From CAYXRS01 sp964636485 (lineage in GTDB: Bacteria; Gemmatimonadota; Gemmatimonadetes; Gemmatimonadales; Gemmatimonadaceae), in contig CAZWSO010000160.1 of assembly GCA_964636485.1 (NCBI GenBank), forward strand, positions 1 through 5,872: a DNA stretch of 5,872 nt. The letters run 5' to 3'. Shown here in pieces: positions 1 to 5,872 of the stretch. The notes under the pieces are model-generated. The model worked only from the letters and a program-made list of their open reading frames with translations, was not told the DNA's origin and did no database searches. Within the stretch, counting starts at the first letter, position 1; every line of letters starts with the position of its first letter. Both the position numbers and the translations under genes were made by a program.

Positions 1-897
1 CCAGATGCGCTCGAGCGTCGAGTACGCCTCCTCGCCGTGCAGCGCCGGTGCGCCGGTGGCAGCCCGGAATTCCTCGTCGTCGAAGGGGAGCTCGCGAATG
101 TGCTTACGAAGCTCCGGCTCCCACTCCCGTACACGGTCGTAAAACCCTGGAATGGCGACCCGTCCATGATCGTCGTGGAAGCTGGCAATAATGCGCGCCA
201 GTGTGGTAGCAGGATTAGCGATCGCGCCACCGTACGAGCCCGAGTGCAGGTCCCTGTTCGCGCTCTTAACGTCCACCTGGATGTAGATGAGACCGCGCAA
301 CGACGACAAGATGGATGGTTGTCCCGGCGCGAACATCGCCGAATCTGAGATCACGACCGAGTCGGCGCGCAGCCGCTCCGTGTTCTGCTCCACGAAGTGA
401 GTGAGGTTCGGGCTGCCGACCTCCTCCTCCCCCTCGGCCAGGAACACCACGTTCACCGGCAGGCGTCCGCGAGTGCGCAGGTGTGCCTCGAGAGCCTTGA
501 TGTGGAGAAAGAGCTGACCCTTGTCGTCAACGGCGCCTCGCGCGTAGATGTTTCCATCGCGCACTGTTGGCTCGAAAGGCGGCGACGTCCACAGCTCCAG
601 AGGCTCCGGCGGCTGAACGTCGTAGTGGCCGTAGATGAGCACGGTCGGTGCACCGGCTGGTGCGCCGCGCCACTCGCCCAACACCACCGGGTGGCCGCTG
701 GTGGGCAGCACCTGCGCTTCAAGTCCGGCGCTGCGCATCGACTTGGCCACCCATTCCGCGGCACGCGCCACATCCCCACGGTGCTCGGATCGCGCGCTCA
801 CACTCGGGATGCGCAGGAAGTCGAACAGCTCCTCATTGATCCGCTGCTCGTGCTCGTCGAGGAATCGGGAGAGATCGGATGCCAGCGTCGTCGCCAC
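1..897 (-). CDS. M20 family metallopeptidase (dipeptidase, carnosinase/CPG2-like), C-terminus cut off by window edge
   Basis: Predicted cytoplasmic zinc-dependent exopeptidase that hydrolyses dipeptides or related amide substrates. The 299 visible codons carry the M20 hallmarks in order: GHYDVQPP (metal ligand His91, Asp93), GAVDDKG (bridging Asp124), EGEEEVGS (catalytic Glu158, metal ligand Glu159), SDSAMF (Asp185) and the lid-domain DLHSG (His218, which in relatives reaches into the partner subunit's active site). Roles are assigned by family analogy. The final metal-binding His expected near the C-terminus lies outside the window; relatives are about 450-470 residues, so roughly a third is missing. 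No signal peptide or membrane segment is seen. I chose the GTG at 897 because GGAG lies 5 bases upstream and the M20 N-terminus (helix, then IPSVSA) begins properly; the frame is open further upstream but has no ATG. Exact substrate cannot be told from sequence. Confidence 0.93.
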   Translation of the reverse strand, partial: MATTLASDLSRFLDEHEQRINEELFDFLRIPSVSARSEHRGDVARAAEWVAKSMRSAGLEAQVLPTSGHPVVLGEWRGAPAGAPTVLIYGHYDVQPPEPLELWTSPPFEPTVRDGNIYARGAVDDKGQLFLHIKALEAHLRTRGRLPVNVVFLAEGEEEVGSPNLTHFVEQNTERLRADSVVISDSAMFAPGQPSILSSLRGLIYIQVDVKSANRDLHSGSYGGAIANPATTLARIIASFHDDHGRVAIPGFYDRVREWEPELRKHIRELPFDDEEFRAATGAPALHGEEAYSTLERIW

Positions 898-969
898 CTT
901 CGCTCCGTGTGTTGGAAACGGGGAAGATGGCTCAGGTGGGGGCAAGGGGAAAGCGGTAGGGCCGTGCTG

Positions 970-991
970 AAAAAATAGAGAGGCGCCCCTC
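970..991 (-). terminator. Possible weak intrinsic terminator after the glycosyltransferase gene
   Basis: On the minus strand a GAGG/CCTC stem (980-991) with a four-base GGCG loop is followed, after a TCTA spacer, by six T's (975-970). It lies about 40 bases beyond the glycosyltransferase stop and upstream of the dipeptidase GTG. The stem is only 4 bp, so termination may be leaky or absent. The rest of the 135-base gap shows no convincing -35/-10 pair for the dipeptidase. Confidence 0.35.
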
Positions 992-1032
992 ACAGCGGCT
1001 CCGGGGACAGTCGACTGCCGGCACCCTTTCCG

Positions 1033-2586
1033 TCACGGCCACTCCCCACGCCACCCACGCATCACCCAGATCCGTCGCCGTGCGGCCACGCCGTCACCGC
1101 GGCGCAGTTCCACAAGCGGGCCGCGCTGAACCTCGGCGAAGTGGGGTTCGAGTCGTTGGACGGCCGGATGGACTTCGTCCGACTCACCGATCACAAAGAC
1201 CAGATCATCGCCGGCGAGGGCGGCATGCCTGAACTGGGGCCAGAGGCCGTACTGGTTGGGGCGGCTGGCGATGTTCAGCGCCGGCACGAACGGCTGCCCC
1301 GGAAGATGAAACGCCAGCTCCGACGCGTCCTGGTAACGCTCGGCTCCGATGTGTACCACGCGGTCGGCCGTGAGTGAGATCGAGCGTGCTGTGGAGTCGG
1401 CGGCGGCGGCGAGGATCTTCCATCCGTGTGCGCGAGCGATGGGATCCTTCCGTGCGCTTACTGGGAGGATGGGGACGAGAGCATGCATCCACACGACGAG
1501 CACGAGAACACCACCAATGGCGTAACCGGCAGTCATCCACCGCCGCGCCCTGCCCGCCGCGGCGGCGGCACCCAGCAGCGGAATGGCCGCGAGATACGCG
1601 GCCGCAGGCCAGTTTGCTTCCACTGGCTTGCGCAGCGCACTGACGGCAAAGAAGAGCAGCACCGTTGCGGCTACCACTGCGAGCATGAATTGACGTGCAT
1701 CGCCATGCCGGCCGCGCATGGCGCGCAGCGCCGCCACCGCCATCAGCACGAAGAGAACTGGCGTGGCCAGCAGAAGCTGGCCGCCGACAAGCTCCAGAAC
1801 GCGCAGGATTGGCGAACCGCCGCTACCCGAGCCGAGCCCGTGGCCGAGCTGAAAGCGGAAGCTCGCCCACTCGTGGGTGGCGTTCCACCAGACGACCGGA
1901 GCGAAGATCGCGAGCGCGAGCGCCGATGCCAAATACGGCCCCGGCTCACGAAAGCGCTTCCTCAACTCGGGATGAAACAGGAACGAGAGCACGACACCAA
2001 AGGGCAGGAGCACCGCGGTGTACTTGGAGAGAAACGCCGCGCCCAGCGCGACACCCGCCAACGTCCACCACCGCGACGACACCGCGCTGCCGGGCGCACT
2101 GGCGAGCGCACGCTCCACCATAAGCAGGCCCAGTGCGCCAAAGGTGAGCAGGGGCGCGTCGGGTGTCGCCAGCACCAGACCTGTCGCCGCCAGTGGCAGG
2201 CAGGCGAGCACGGCGGCCGCGTGCAGCGCCGCACGATCACCGGCGATGCGTCGGGCGAGCAGCGCGATGGCCAGTGCGGCCACTGACCCGCCGAGTACGG
2301 AAAACAGCCGCACGCCAAGCGCCGTGTCACCCAGCAGCGCCGCTCCAGCGGCGATGAACAGGGCGATACCGGGCGGATGGTCGAAGTAGCCCGCAGCAAG
2401 CGAGCGCGACCACTCCCAGTAGTACGTCTCGTCTGGAAACAGCGGCACGACCGCAGCGAGAACGAGCCGCACGACGGCGGAGACCGCGACAATGACGACT
2501 GCCAGCCGCCAGTGCGCGCGGGCCTCTGGCGGGACGTCAGGCGCTGCGCCGGGCGTCGGGTTCCCATGGCGAATGCTGCTCACCAT
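1033..2586 (-). CDS. Family 39-like (PMT_2/ArnT-type) membrane glycosyltransferase
   Basis: Predicted inner-membrane GT-C fold enzyme that would transfer a sugar from a polyprenyl-phosphate donor to a lipid, glycan or protein at the outer face of the membrane. A short hydrophilic N-terminus leads into a first membrane helix (about 27-50). The first outer loop then carries the family's acidic motif PDETYYWEWS (51-60; likely catalytic Asp52/Glu53) and YFDHPPG (67-73). About ten hydrophobic segments follow, including one starting at EANWPAAAY. The C-terminal soluble tail carries RYQDASELAF (from 417) and RPNQY (442-446), which I recall as typical of one GT39 subfamily. The frame is open up to an ATG at 2790, inside the divergent gene; I chose ATG 2586 (517 residues) because the first helix begins soon after it and the longer version adds 68 non-family-like residues. 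No good ribosome binding site precedes it, so the start is uncertain. Donor and acceptor cannot be inferred; ArnT itself is only a distant analogue. Confidence 0.88.
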   Translation of the reverse strand: MVSSIRHGNPTPGAAPDVPPEARAHWRLAVVIVAVSAVVRLVLAAVVPLFPDETYYWEWSRSLAAGYFDHPPGIALFIAAGAALLGDTALGVRLFSVLGGSVAALAIALLARRIAGDRAALHAAAVLACLPLAATGLVLATPDAPLLTFGALGLLMVERALASAPGSAVSSRWWTLAGVALGAAFLSKYTAVLLPFGVVLSFLFHPELRKRFREPGPYLASALALAIFAPVVWWNATHEWASFRFQLGHGLGSGSGGSPILRVLELVGGQLLLATPVLFVLMAVAALRAMRGRHGDARQFMLAVVAATVLLFFAVSALRKPVEANWPAAAYLAAIPLLGAAAAAGRARRWMTAGYAIGGVLVLVVWMHALVPILPVSARKDPIARAHGWKILAAAADSTARSISLTADRVVHIGAERYQDASELAFHLPGQPFVPALNIASRPNQYGLWPQFRHAALAGDDLVFVIGESDEVHPAVQRLEPHFAEVQRGPLVELRRGDGVAARRRIWVMRGWRGEWP

Positions 2587-2782
2587 TGACGAAGCGATTC
2601 GCGCCGGGCAGTGGGAGATCGCATTCCCGGCGAACTTACCTGGCGTGCGTCGCGTGGCAAGGATCTTCCAGCGTCGAACATATTCTTGACAGGCGCCGGC
2701 CGTGTCCGACATCGGGTTGCCGTGGGTTGGGATGGCCACGGGACAGCTGACGGCCGACGCCGTGAACCAGTACTCTGAGAGC
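2587..2782. promoter_or_regulatory. Divergent intergenic region between the glycosyltransferase and SPATA20-like genes
   Basis: These 196 bases separate two divergent starts and should hold promoters for both. On the plus strand there is a perfect TTGACA (2686-2691), but the hexamer 17 bases later, ACATCG, is a poor -10. On the minus strand TTGCCA (2660-2655) is followed after 16 bases by TAAGTT (2638-2633), a weak pair. No clear operator palindrome or riboswitch-like fold was seen. Only the presence of promoters somewhere here is well supported; the specific boxes are guesses. Confidence 0.35.
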
Positions 2783-4831
2783 ATGCCCAATCGCCTGGCG
2801 AACGAAACCAGCCCCTACCTCCTGCAGCACGCCAACAACCCGGTGGACTGGTATCCGTGGGGGGAGGAGGCCCTCTCTCGCGCTCGCGGCGAGAACATCC
2901 CGATCCTGCTGAGCATCGGTTACGCCGCCTGCCACTGGTGCCACGTGATGGAACGCGAGTCGTTCGAGGATGACTCTACCGCCGAGCTCATGAATCGGCA
3001 TTTCGTGTGTATCAAGGTGGACCGCGAAGAGCGCCCTGACCTGGATTCCATTTACATGACCGCCGTTCAGGCGATGACCGGCCATGGCGGGTGGCCGATG
3101 ACGGTCTTCCTCACACCGGAGGGCCTGCCTTTCTTCGGCGGCACGTACTACCCCCCCGAGGACCGGCACGGCATGCCGTCGTTCCGCCGCGTGCTCACGT
3201 CCATCGCCGAGGCGTATTCGAGCCGCCAGCACGACGTCCAGCGTACCACCGCGAAGCTTCGGGAGCTGTACGAAAACGCCACGGTGCCCACCCAGACCAG
3301 CGGCGCGCTCGATGCACAGCTTCTCGAGCGCGCGTACCGGTCCATGGCGCAACATTACGACGTCCGCAACGGTGGCTTCGACGCGGCCCCGAAGTTTCCG
3401 CAGATCATGTCGCTTGATTTTCTACTGCGATACTGGCGGCGGACGGGCACGGAGTACGCGCTGGAGATGGCGCACACATCCTTCCGACGAATGGCGCACG
3501 GAGGCATCCACGACCAGGTTGGCGGAGGCATCCACCGCTACACGGTTGATGGGCACTGGCTTGTGCCGCATTTCGAGAAGATGCTGTACGACAACGCGCT
3601 GCTCGCGCGCCTTGGAGCGCACCTGTGGCAGGCGACCGGCGACGCCGAAGTGCGTGCCGATACGGAGCGCCTGCTTGCCTGGGTCAGCCGTGAGATGACG
3701 TCGCCCGAGGGGGGATTCTACTCATCCCTCGACGCCGACAGCGAAGGAGAAGAAGGACGATTCTACCTCTGGGACCAAAATCAGATCGCGGAGCAGCTCG
3801 GTGAAGATGCGGCACTGGCGGCGCTGCACTGGGGTGTGACGCCGGGCGGCAACTTCGAGGGCAGAAACATCCTGCACGTCAGCGTGGACACTCGCAGTCT
3901 GGCCGCACGCACGGGTCTGGAGGTGAGTGAGGTGCAGCAACGCATCGACGGCGTGCGCCAGACCCTGCTCGAGGCGCGAGAGCATCGTGTACGGCCAGGA
4001 CTGGATGACAAGGTGCTCGCCGGCTGGAACGGACTCATGCTCCGCGGTGTGGCGGAGTCGGCGCGCGCGTTCGAGGATCCGGCACTCCGCGCCATGGCGC
4101 AGCGCACCGGTGAGTTCCTGTTCCGCCACATGGTGACCGGCGGTCGCGTGATGCGCTCGCGCAAGGACGGGCAGACGCGAATCACCGGATTTCTCGAGGA
4201 TCATGCGGCAGTAGCGCTCGGCGCGCTCTCGCTGTACGAACTTACCCTCGACCGGGTCTGGTTCGATCGCGCGCTCGAGCTTGGTGAGTCGATGGTCGAG
4301 TGGTTCTGGGACGATGTCGCCGGTGCGTTCTTCGATACGGCGCGCGACCACGAGCCGCTCATTACCCGGCCGCGCGAGGTGACGGATAACGCGGTCCCTT
4401 CGGGCACGTCTCTCGCCACAGAGCTGTTGCTGCGGCTGGCGGAGCTGACGCAGGATGCCGAACGACGCCGGCGCGCGACTTACGTGCTCGAAACGCTCGC
4501 CGAGCCCATGACGCGGCACGCCCTCGCCTTCGGCCACCTGCTGGGCGCTGCCGACCTCGCCATACACGGCGCCGTGGAGGTCGCCATCGCCGGCACGCCG
4601 GACGACGCGGACACGCGCGCTCTCCTGGGGGAGCTATCGCGCCGGTACGTCCCGTCGCTCGTGTTGGCGGGAGGTGAGCCCGGAAGCGAGGATGGAATCG
4701 CTCTGCTGGCCTCGCGCCCCAAGCGCGACGGCCATGCGACAGCGTACGTCTGTCGGGGCTATACCTGTCAGGAGCCTACGACGGATCCGCGTCGGTTGGG
4801 AGAGCAGCTGGAGGAGGCGGTGAGAGGCTGA
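2783..4831 (+). CDS. SPATA20/YyaL-like thioredoxin domain-containing protein (DUF255)
   Basis: This 682-residue protein matches the usual full length of the bacterial YyaL / animal SPATA20 family. It opens with the family signature NRLANETSPYLLQHANNPVDW. The thioredoxin-like domain has GYAACHWCHVMERESF with a CXXC pair (Cys50, Cys53), then IKVDREERPDLD, GGWPM (102-106) and GGTYYPP (119-125). From about 180 it becomes an alpha/alpha-barrel like those of glycan epimerases, with GGFDAAPKFP (197-206), GGIHDQVGGG (240-249), PHFEKMLYDN (262-271), SLDADSEGEEG (315-325) and DDKVLAGWNGLM (408-419). A second cysteine pair (Cys657, Cys662) sits near the C-terminus. I chose ATG 2783 because it gives the canonical MPNRLANETS start; an in-frame ATG at 2702 would add 27 unrelated residues. 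No signal peptide is visible, so it is probably cytoplasmic. The biochemical function is not established; a redox or sugar-related role is inferred from fold only. Confidence 0.95.
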   Translation: MPNRLANETSPYLLQHANNPVDWYPWGEEALSRARGENIPILLSIGYAACHWCHVMERESFEDDSTAELMNRHFVCIKVDREERPDLDSIYMTAVQAMTGHGGWPMTVFLTPEGLPFFGGTYYPPEDRHGMPSFRRVLTSIAEAYSSRQHDVQRTTAKLRELYENATVPTQTSGALDAQLLERAYRSMAQHYDVRNGGFDAAPKFPQIMSLDFLLRYWRRTGTEYALEMAHTSFRRMAHGGIHDQVGGGIHRYTVDGHWLVPHFEKMLYDNALLARLGAHLWQATGDAEVRADTERLLAWVSREMTSPEGGFYSSLDADSEGEEGRFYLWDQNQIAEQLGEDAALAALHWGVTPGGNFEGRNILHVSVDTRSLAARTGLEVSEVQQRIDGVRQTLLEAREHRVRPGLDDKVLAGWNGLMLRGVAESARAFEDPALRAMAQRTGEFLFRHMVTGGRVMRSRKDGQTRITGFLEDHAAVALGALSLYELTLDRVWFDRALELGESMVEWFWDDVAGAFFDTARDHEPLITRPREVTDNAVPSGTSLATELLLRLAELTQDAERRRRATYVLETLAEPMTRHALAFGHLLGAADLAIHGAVEVAIAGTPDDADTRALLGELSRRYVPSLVLAGGEPGSEDGIALLASRPKRDGHATAYVCRGYTCQEPTTDPRRLGEQLEEAVRG

Positions 4832-4845
4832 GGCGACGTCGACGA

Positions 4846-4859
4846 ATCGCGGGAGCGAT
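4846..4859. terminator. Small hairpin in the convergent gap
   Basis: ATCGC (4846-4850) and GCGAT (4855-4859) form a perfect 5-bp stem around a GGGA loop, between the convergent stops of the SPATA20-like and zinc-ribbon genes. It has no T-run on either side and touches the last base of the zinc-ribbon stop codon. A bidirectional termination or RNA-end role is possible from position alone; chance is also plausible. Confidence 0.2.
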
Positions 4860-5071
4860 CAGAGATCAGCACAGGTCCTGAGGATCGTGCCGCACGCGCC
4901 GCAGATCAACTTGCAGTTTCGCCAGCGAAGCGCAGTGCTTCCACAGACGTCGCAGCTGTCTGCGGTCGGCCGACTCAGCTCAGCAGGGACATGCTGGATG
5001 AGGTGTTCGGCCGGCTGCGCAGTGCCCGCCCGGACATCAGGCGCAATTCCTGCGCGATCGTCGTTGGTCAT
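4859..5071 (-). CDS. Small zinc-ribbon protein, function unknown
   Basis: A 70-residue protein with a polar, probably disordered first 35 residues and a compact Cys-rich C-terminal half. Cys40-X2-Cys43 and Cys57-X2-Cys60, 13 residues apart, are two zinc knuckles typical of a zinc ribbon. Two further cysteines, Cys53 (RNCKL) and Cys67 (TCADL), flank the second knuckle; the run NCKLICGACGTILRTCADL looks like a conserved family signature, though I cannot name the family. Its ATG lies 9 bases after the stop of the permease gene, with AGGGGA as ribosome binding site 3 bases upstream in that gap, so the two genes are probably cotranscribed and translationally coupled. It ends 27 bases from the convergent SPATA20-like gene. 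It could bind zinc structurally, bind nucleic acid, or hold metal for the permease; none of these is shown. Confidence 0.78.
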   Translation of the reverse strand: MTNDDRAGIAPDVRAGTAQPAEHLIQHVPAELSRPTADSCDVCGSTALRWRNCKLICGACGTILRTCADL

Positions 5072-5080
5072 TCGTCCCCT

Positions 5081-5740
5081 TCACCCTCCGGCGATCGCTA
5101 CCCACCAAACGCCGACGGCCGCCGACGCGATACCGGCCGCGGCAATGGCGGCGCGGTGCCACTTCACCGACACTCGAGCGGCCATGGCGATCAGCTTCCC
5201 GGCCGCCGCACCGAACAGGGCCATCGCCATCACCGTACCGAGGCCGAACACCAGCAGAAATCCCACCGCGCTCCCGGGCGACGCCGACACGCTGACGGGA
5301 AGAGCGATCACCAGCGCGCCGGTTCCGGCAACGCCGTGCAGCATGCCGATGCCGAGCAGCGCCCGATGGCTGTGGTCATGCCCCTCCCTCCCCCCCGCGT
5401 GCGAGTGAAGGTGCCAGTGGCGGTCTCCATCATGGTCATGCCAGTGCGCGTGCAGCCTCATCGCTCGTCCCACGGTCAGGGCGCCAATCACCACGAGAGT
5501 CAGGCCCACGGCTCGCTCGGCGAGCGGCTCGAACGCTTCCGGCAGCCGCATCCCGCTCGCCACCAGCACGCCGCCCAGCAGCACTATGGTAAGCGAGTGC
5601 CCGATCCCCCAGCGCGCGCCCAGCGACAGCGCCCGCCGCCACGAAGGTCGCCTGCTCACAAAGGCCCCCACTGCCGCCATGTGGTCGGGGGCGAAGGAGT
5701 GAAGGACTCCGAGTGTGAAAGCAGTGGTGAGCAGAAGCAT
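5081..5740 (-). CDS. NicO/UreH-like (HupE/RcnA-type) metal permease
   Basis: A 219-residue membrane protein predicted to move nickel, cobalt or a related metal ion across the inner membrane. The first helix carries HSFAPDH (14-20), matching the HX4DH motif that nickel/cobalt transporters use for metal recognition. GIGHSL (45-50) follows in the second hydrophobic stretch and GMLHGVAGTGAL (132-142) in the second half. About six hydrophobic segments are visible. The central hydrophilic loop (97-125) holds 11 histidines, as in metal-binding loops of this superfamily. Length is normal for the short UreH/SafE-type members. An in-frame TAA at 5751-5749 sits 8 bases upstream, so ATG 5740 is the first possible ATG; its ribosome binding site is weak. 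The gene leads a unit with the zinc-ribbon gene. No urease or hydrogenase genes are in the window to fix the substrate; a sulfite/organic-anion exporter of the related TauE/SafE type is a less likely alternative. Confidence 0.88.
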   Translation of the reverse strand: MLLLTTAFTLGVLHSFAPDHMAAVGAFVSRRPSWRRALSLGARWGIGHSLTIVLLGGVLVASGMRLPEAFEPLAERAVGLTLVVIGALTVGRAMRLHAHWHDHDGDRHWHLHSHAGGREGHDHSHRALLGIGMLHGVAGTGALVIALPVSVSASPGSAVGFLLVFGLGTVMAMALFGAAAGKLIAMAARVSVKWHRAAIAAAGIASAAVGVWWVAIAGG

Positions 5741-5763
5741 CGTCTGGGGTTAGGCCGTCGCCT

Positions 5764-5819
5764 CGTGTTGGGGCTCGGGGTCCGTGTTGGCGCTGTAGTG
5801 CGTGCTGGGGCTCACGCTA
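5764..5819. repeat. Three-unit degenerate tandem repeat upstream of the permease gene
   Basis: Three head-to-tail units of 19, 18 and 19 bases begin at 5764, 5783 and 5801, each opening with CGTGTTGG or CGTGCTGG followed by a GGCTC or CGCT core. A partial fourth copy of the core may lie at the permease start (minus strand ACCCCAGACG just before ATG). The array lies 24 bases upstream of the permease ATG, where regulatory sites would be expected, but the copies are imperfect and no known operator is recognised. Confidence 0.5.
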
Positions 5820-5872
5820 CGGCGGGGCCACGAACTCCATCGCCAGGTCCATCGCCTTTGGCGAATGCGTGA
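5817..5872 (-). CDS. Possible C-terminal end of an upstream gene (very short fragment)
   Basis: Seventeen complete codons, reading THSPKAMDLAMEFVAPP and ending at TAG (5819-5817), run in from the right edge. Nearly every codon ends in G or C, like the real genes here, and the residue mix is protein-like. In contrast, another minus-strand frame across the same bases is Arg/Trp-rich and poor in third-position G/C. If real, its stop is 76 bases upstream of the permease ATG, compatible with one operon. It is too short to identify and could be chance. Confidence 0.3.
   Translation of the reverse strand, partial: THSPKAMDLAMEFVAPP

Noticed and set aside
397..978. Plus-strand open frame of 193 codons
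   Set aside because: It is antisense to the M20 dipeptidase, whose catalytic motifs are all intact on the other strand.
1426..2286. Long plus-strand open frame of 286 codons, rich in Arg, Gln and His
   Set aside because: It lies wholly antisense to the glycosyltransferase, has low-complexity composition and no domain-like motif; long antisense frames are expected in high-GC DNA.
3151..3157. Run of seven C's as a possible frameshift in the SPATA20-like gene
   Set aside because: The reading frame through it gives the conserved GGTYYPPEDR and continues intact to the stop, so no frameshift is present.
2636..3355. Minus-strand open frame of 239 codons spanning the divergent region and the start of the SPATA20-like gene
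   Set aside because: It overlaps a conserved thioredoxin-like coding region in antisense and has no family-like pattern.
3500..3535. Exact 12-base direct repeat (GGAGGCATCCAC at 3500 and 3524)
   Set aside because: It is explained by the protein motif GGIHDQVGGGIH, which encodes GGIH twice and is conserved in the family.
3722..4567. Minus-strand open frame of 281 codons
   Set aside because: It is antisense to the well-conserved SPATA20-like gene and shows no recognisable motif or ribosome binding site.
4991..5872. Plus-strand open frame of 293 codons at the right end
   Set aside because: It is antisense to the permease and the zinc ribbon, and its product is Arg/His/Pro/Gln-rich low complexity.

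Overview
The window is GC-rich bacterial DNA with dense coding and strong G/C preference at third codon positions. The mix of genes would suit Gemmatimonadota or a similar high-GC, soil-type Gram-negative phylum: an M20 dipeptidase, a family-39-like membrane glycosyltransferase, a SPATA20/YyaL-type thioredoxin-domain protein, a NicO/UreH-like metal permease and a very small Cys-rich zinc ribbon. That assignment is inference from gene content and composition; no rRNA or other phylogenetic marker is present.

Layout, left to right. (1) 1-897, minus: an M20 metallopeptidase (dipeptidase) whose C-terminus runs off the left edge; it starts at a GTG with a clear ribosome binding site. (2) 898-1032: a 135-base gap holding a weak hairpin plus T-run, a possible terminator for the gene upstream on the minus strand. 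(3) 1033-2586, minus: a polytopic GT39/ArnT-like glycosyltransferase. (4) 2587-2782: a divergent intergenic region with only weak promoter-like boxes. (5) 2783-4831, plus: a SPATA20/YyaL-like protein with an N-terminal thioredoxin-like domain (CHWC) and an alpha/alpha-barrel region. (6) 4832-4858: a short convergent gap with a small hairpin. (7) 5740 down to 4859, minus: a two-gene unit, a NicO/UreH-like permease followed after 9 bases by a 70-residue six-cysteine zinc ribbon. (8) 5741-5872: a three-copy degenerate tandem repeat upstream of the permease, next to what may be the last codons of another minus-strand gene.

The five clear genes do not form one pathway. The dipeptidase and glycosyltransferase are codirectional but separated by a gap with a possible terminator, and the glycosyltransferase and SPATA20-like gene only share a divergent upstream region. 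The one unit that looks translationally coupled is permease plus zinc ribbon, which could be a small metal-handling module. I see no CRISPR array, mobile element, tRNA, rRNA or convincing new multi-gene system. The most unusual items are the permease/zinc-ribbon pair, a quadruplex-forming G-run inside the permease's histidine-rich loop, and the tandem repeat upstream of that gene.
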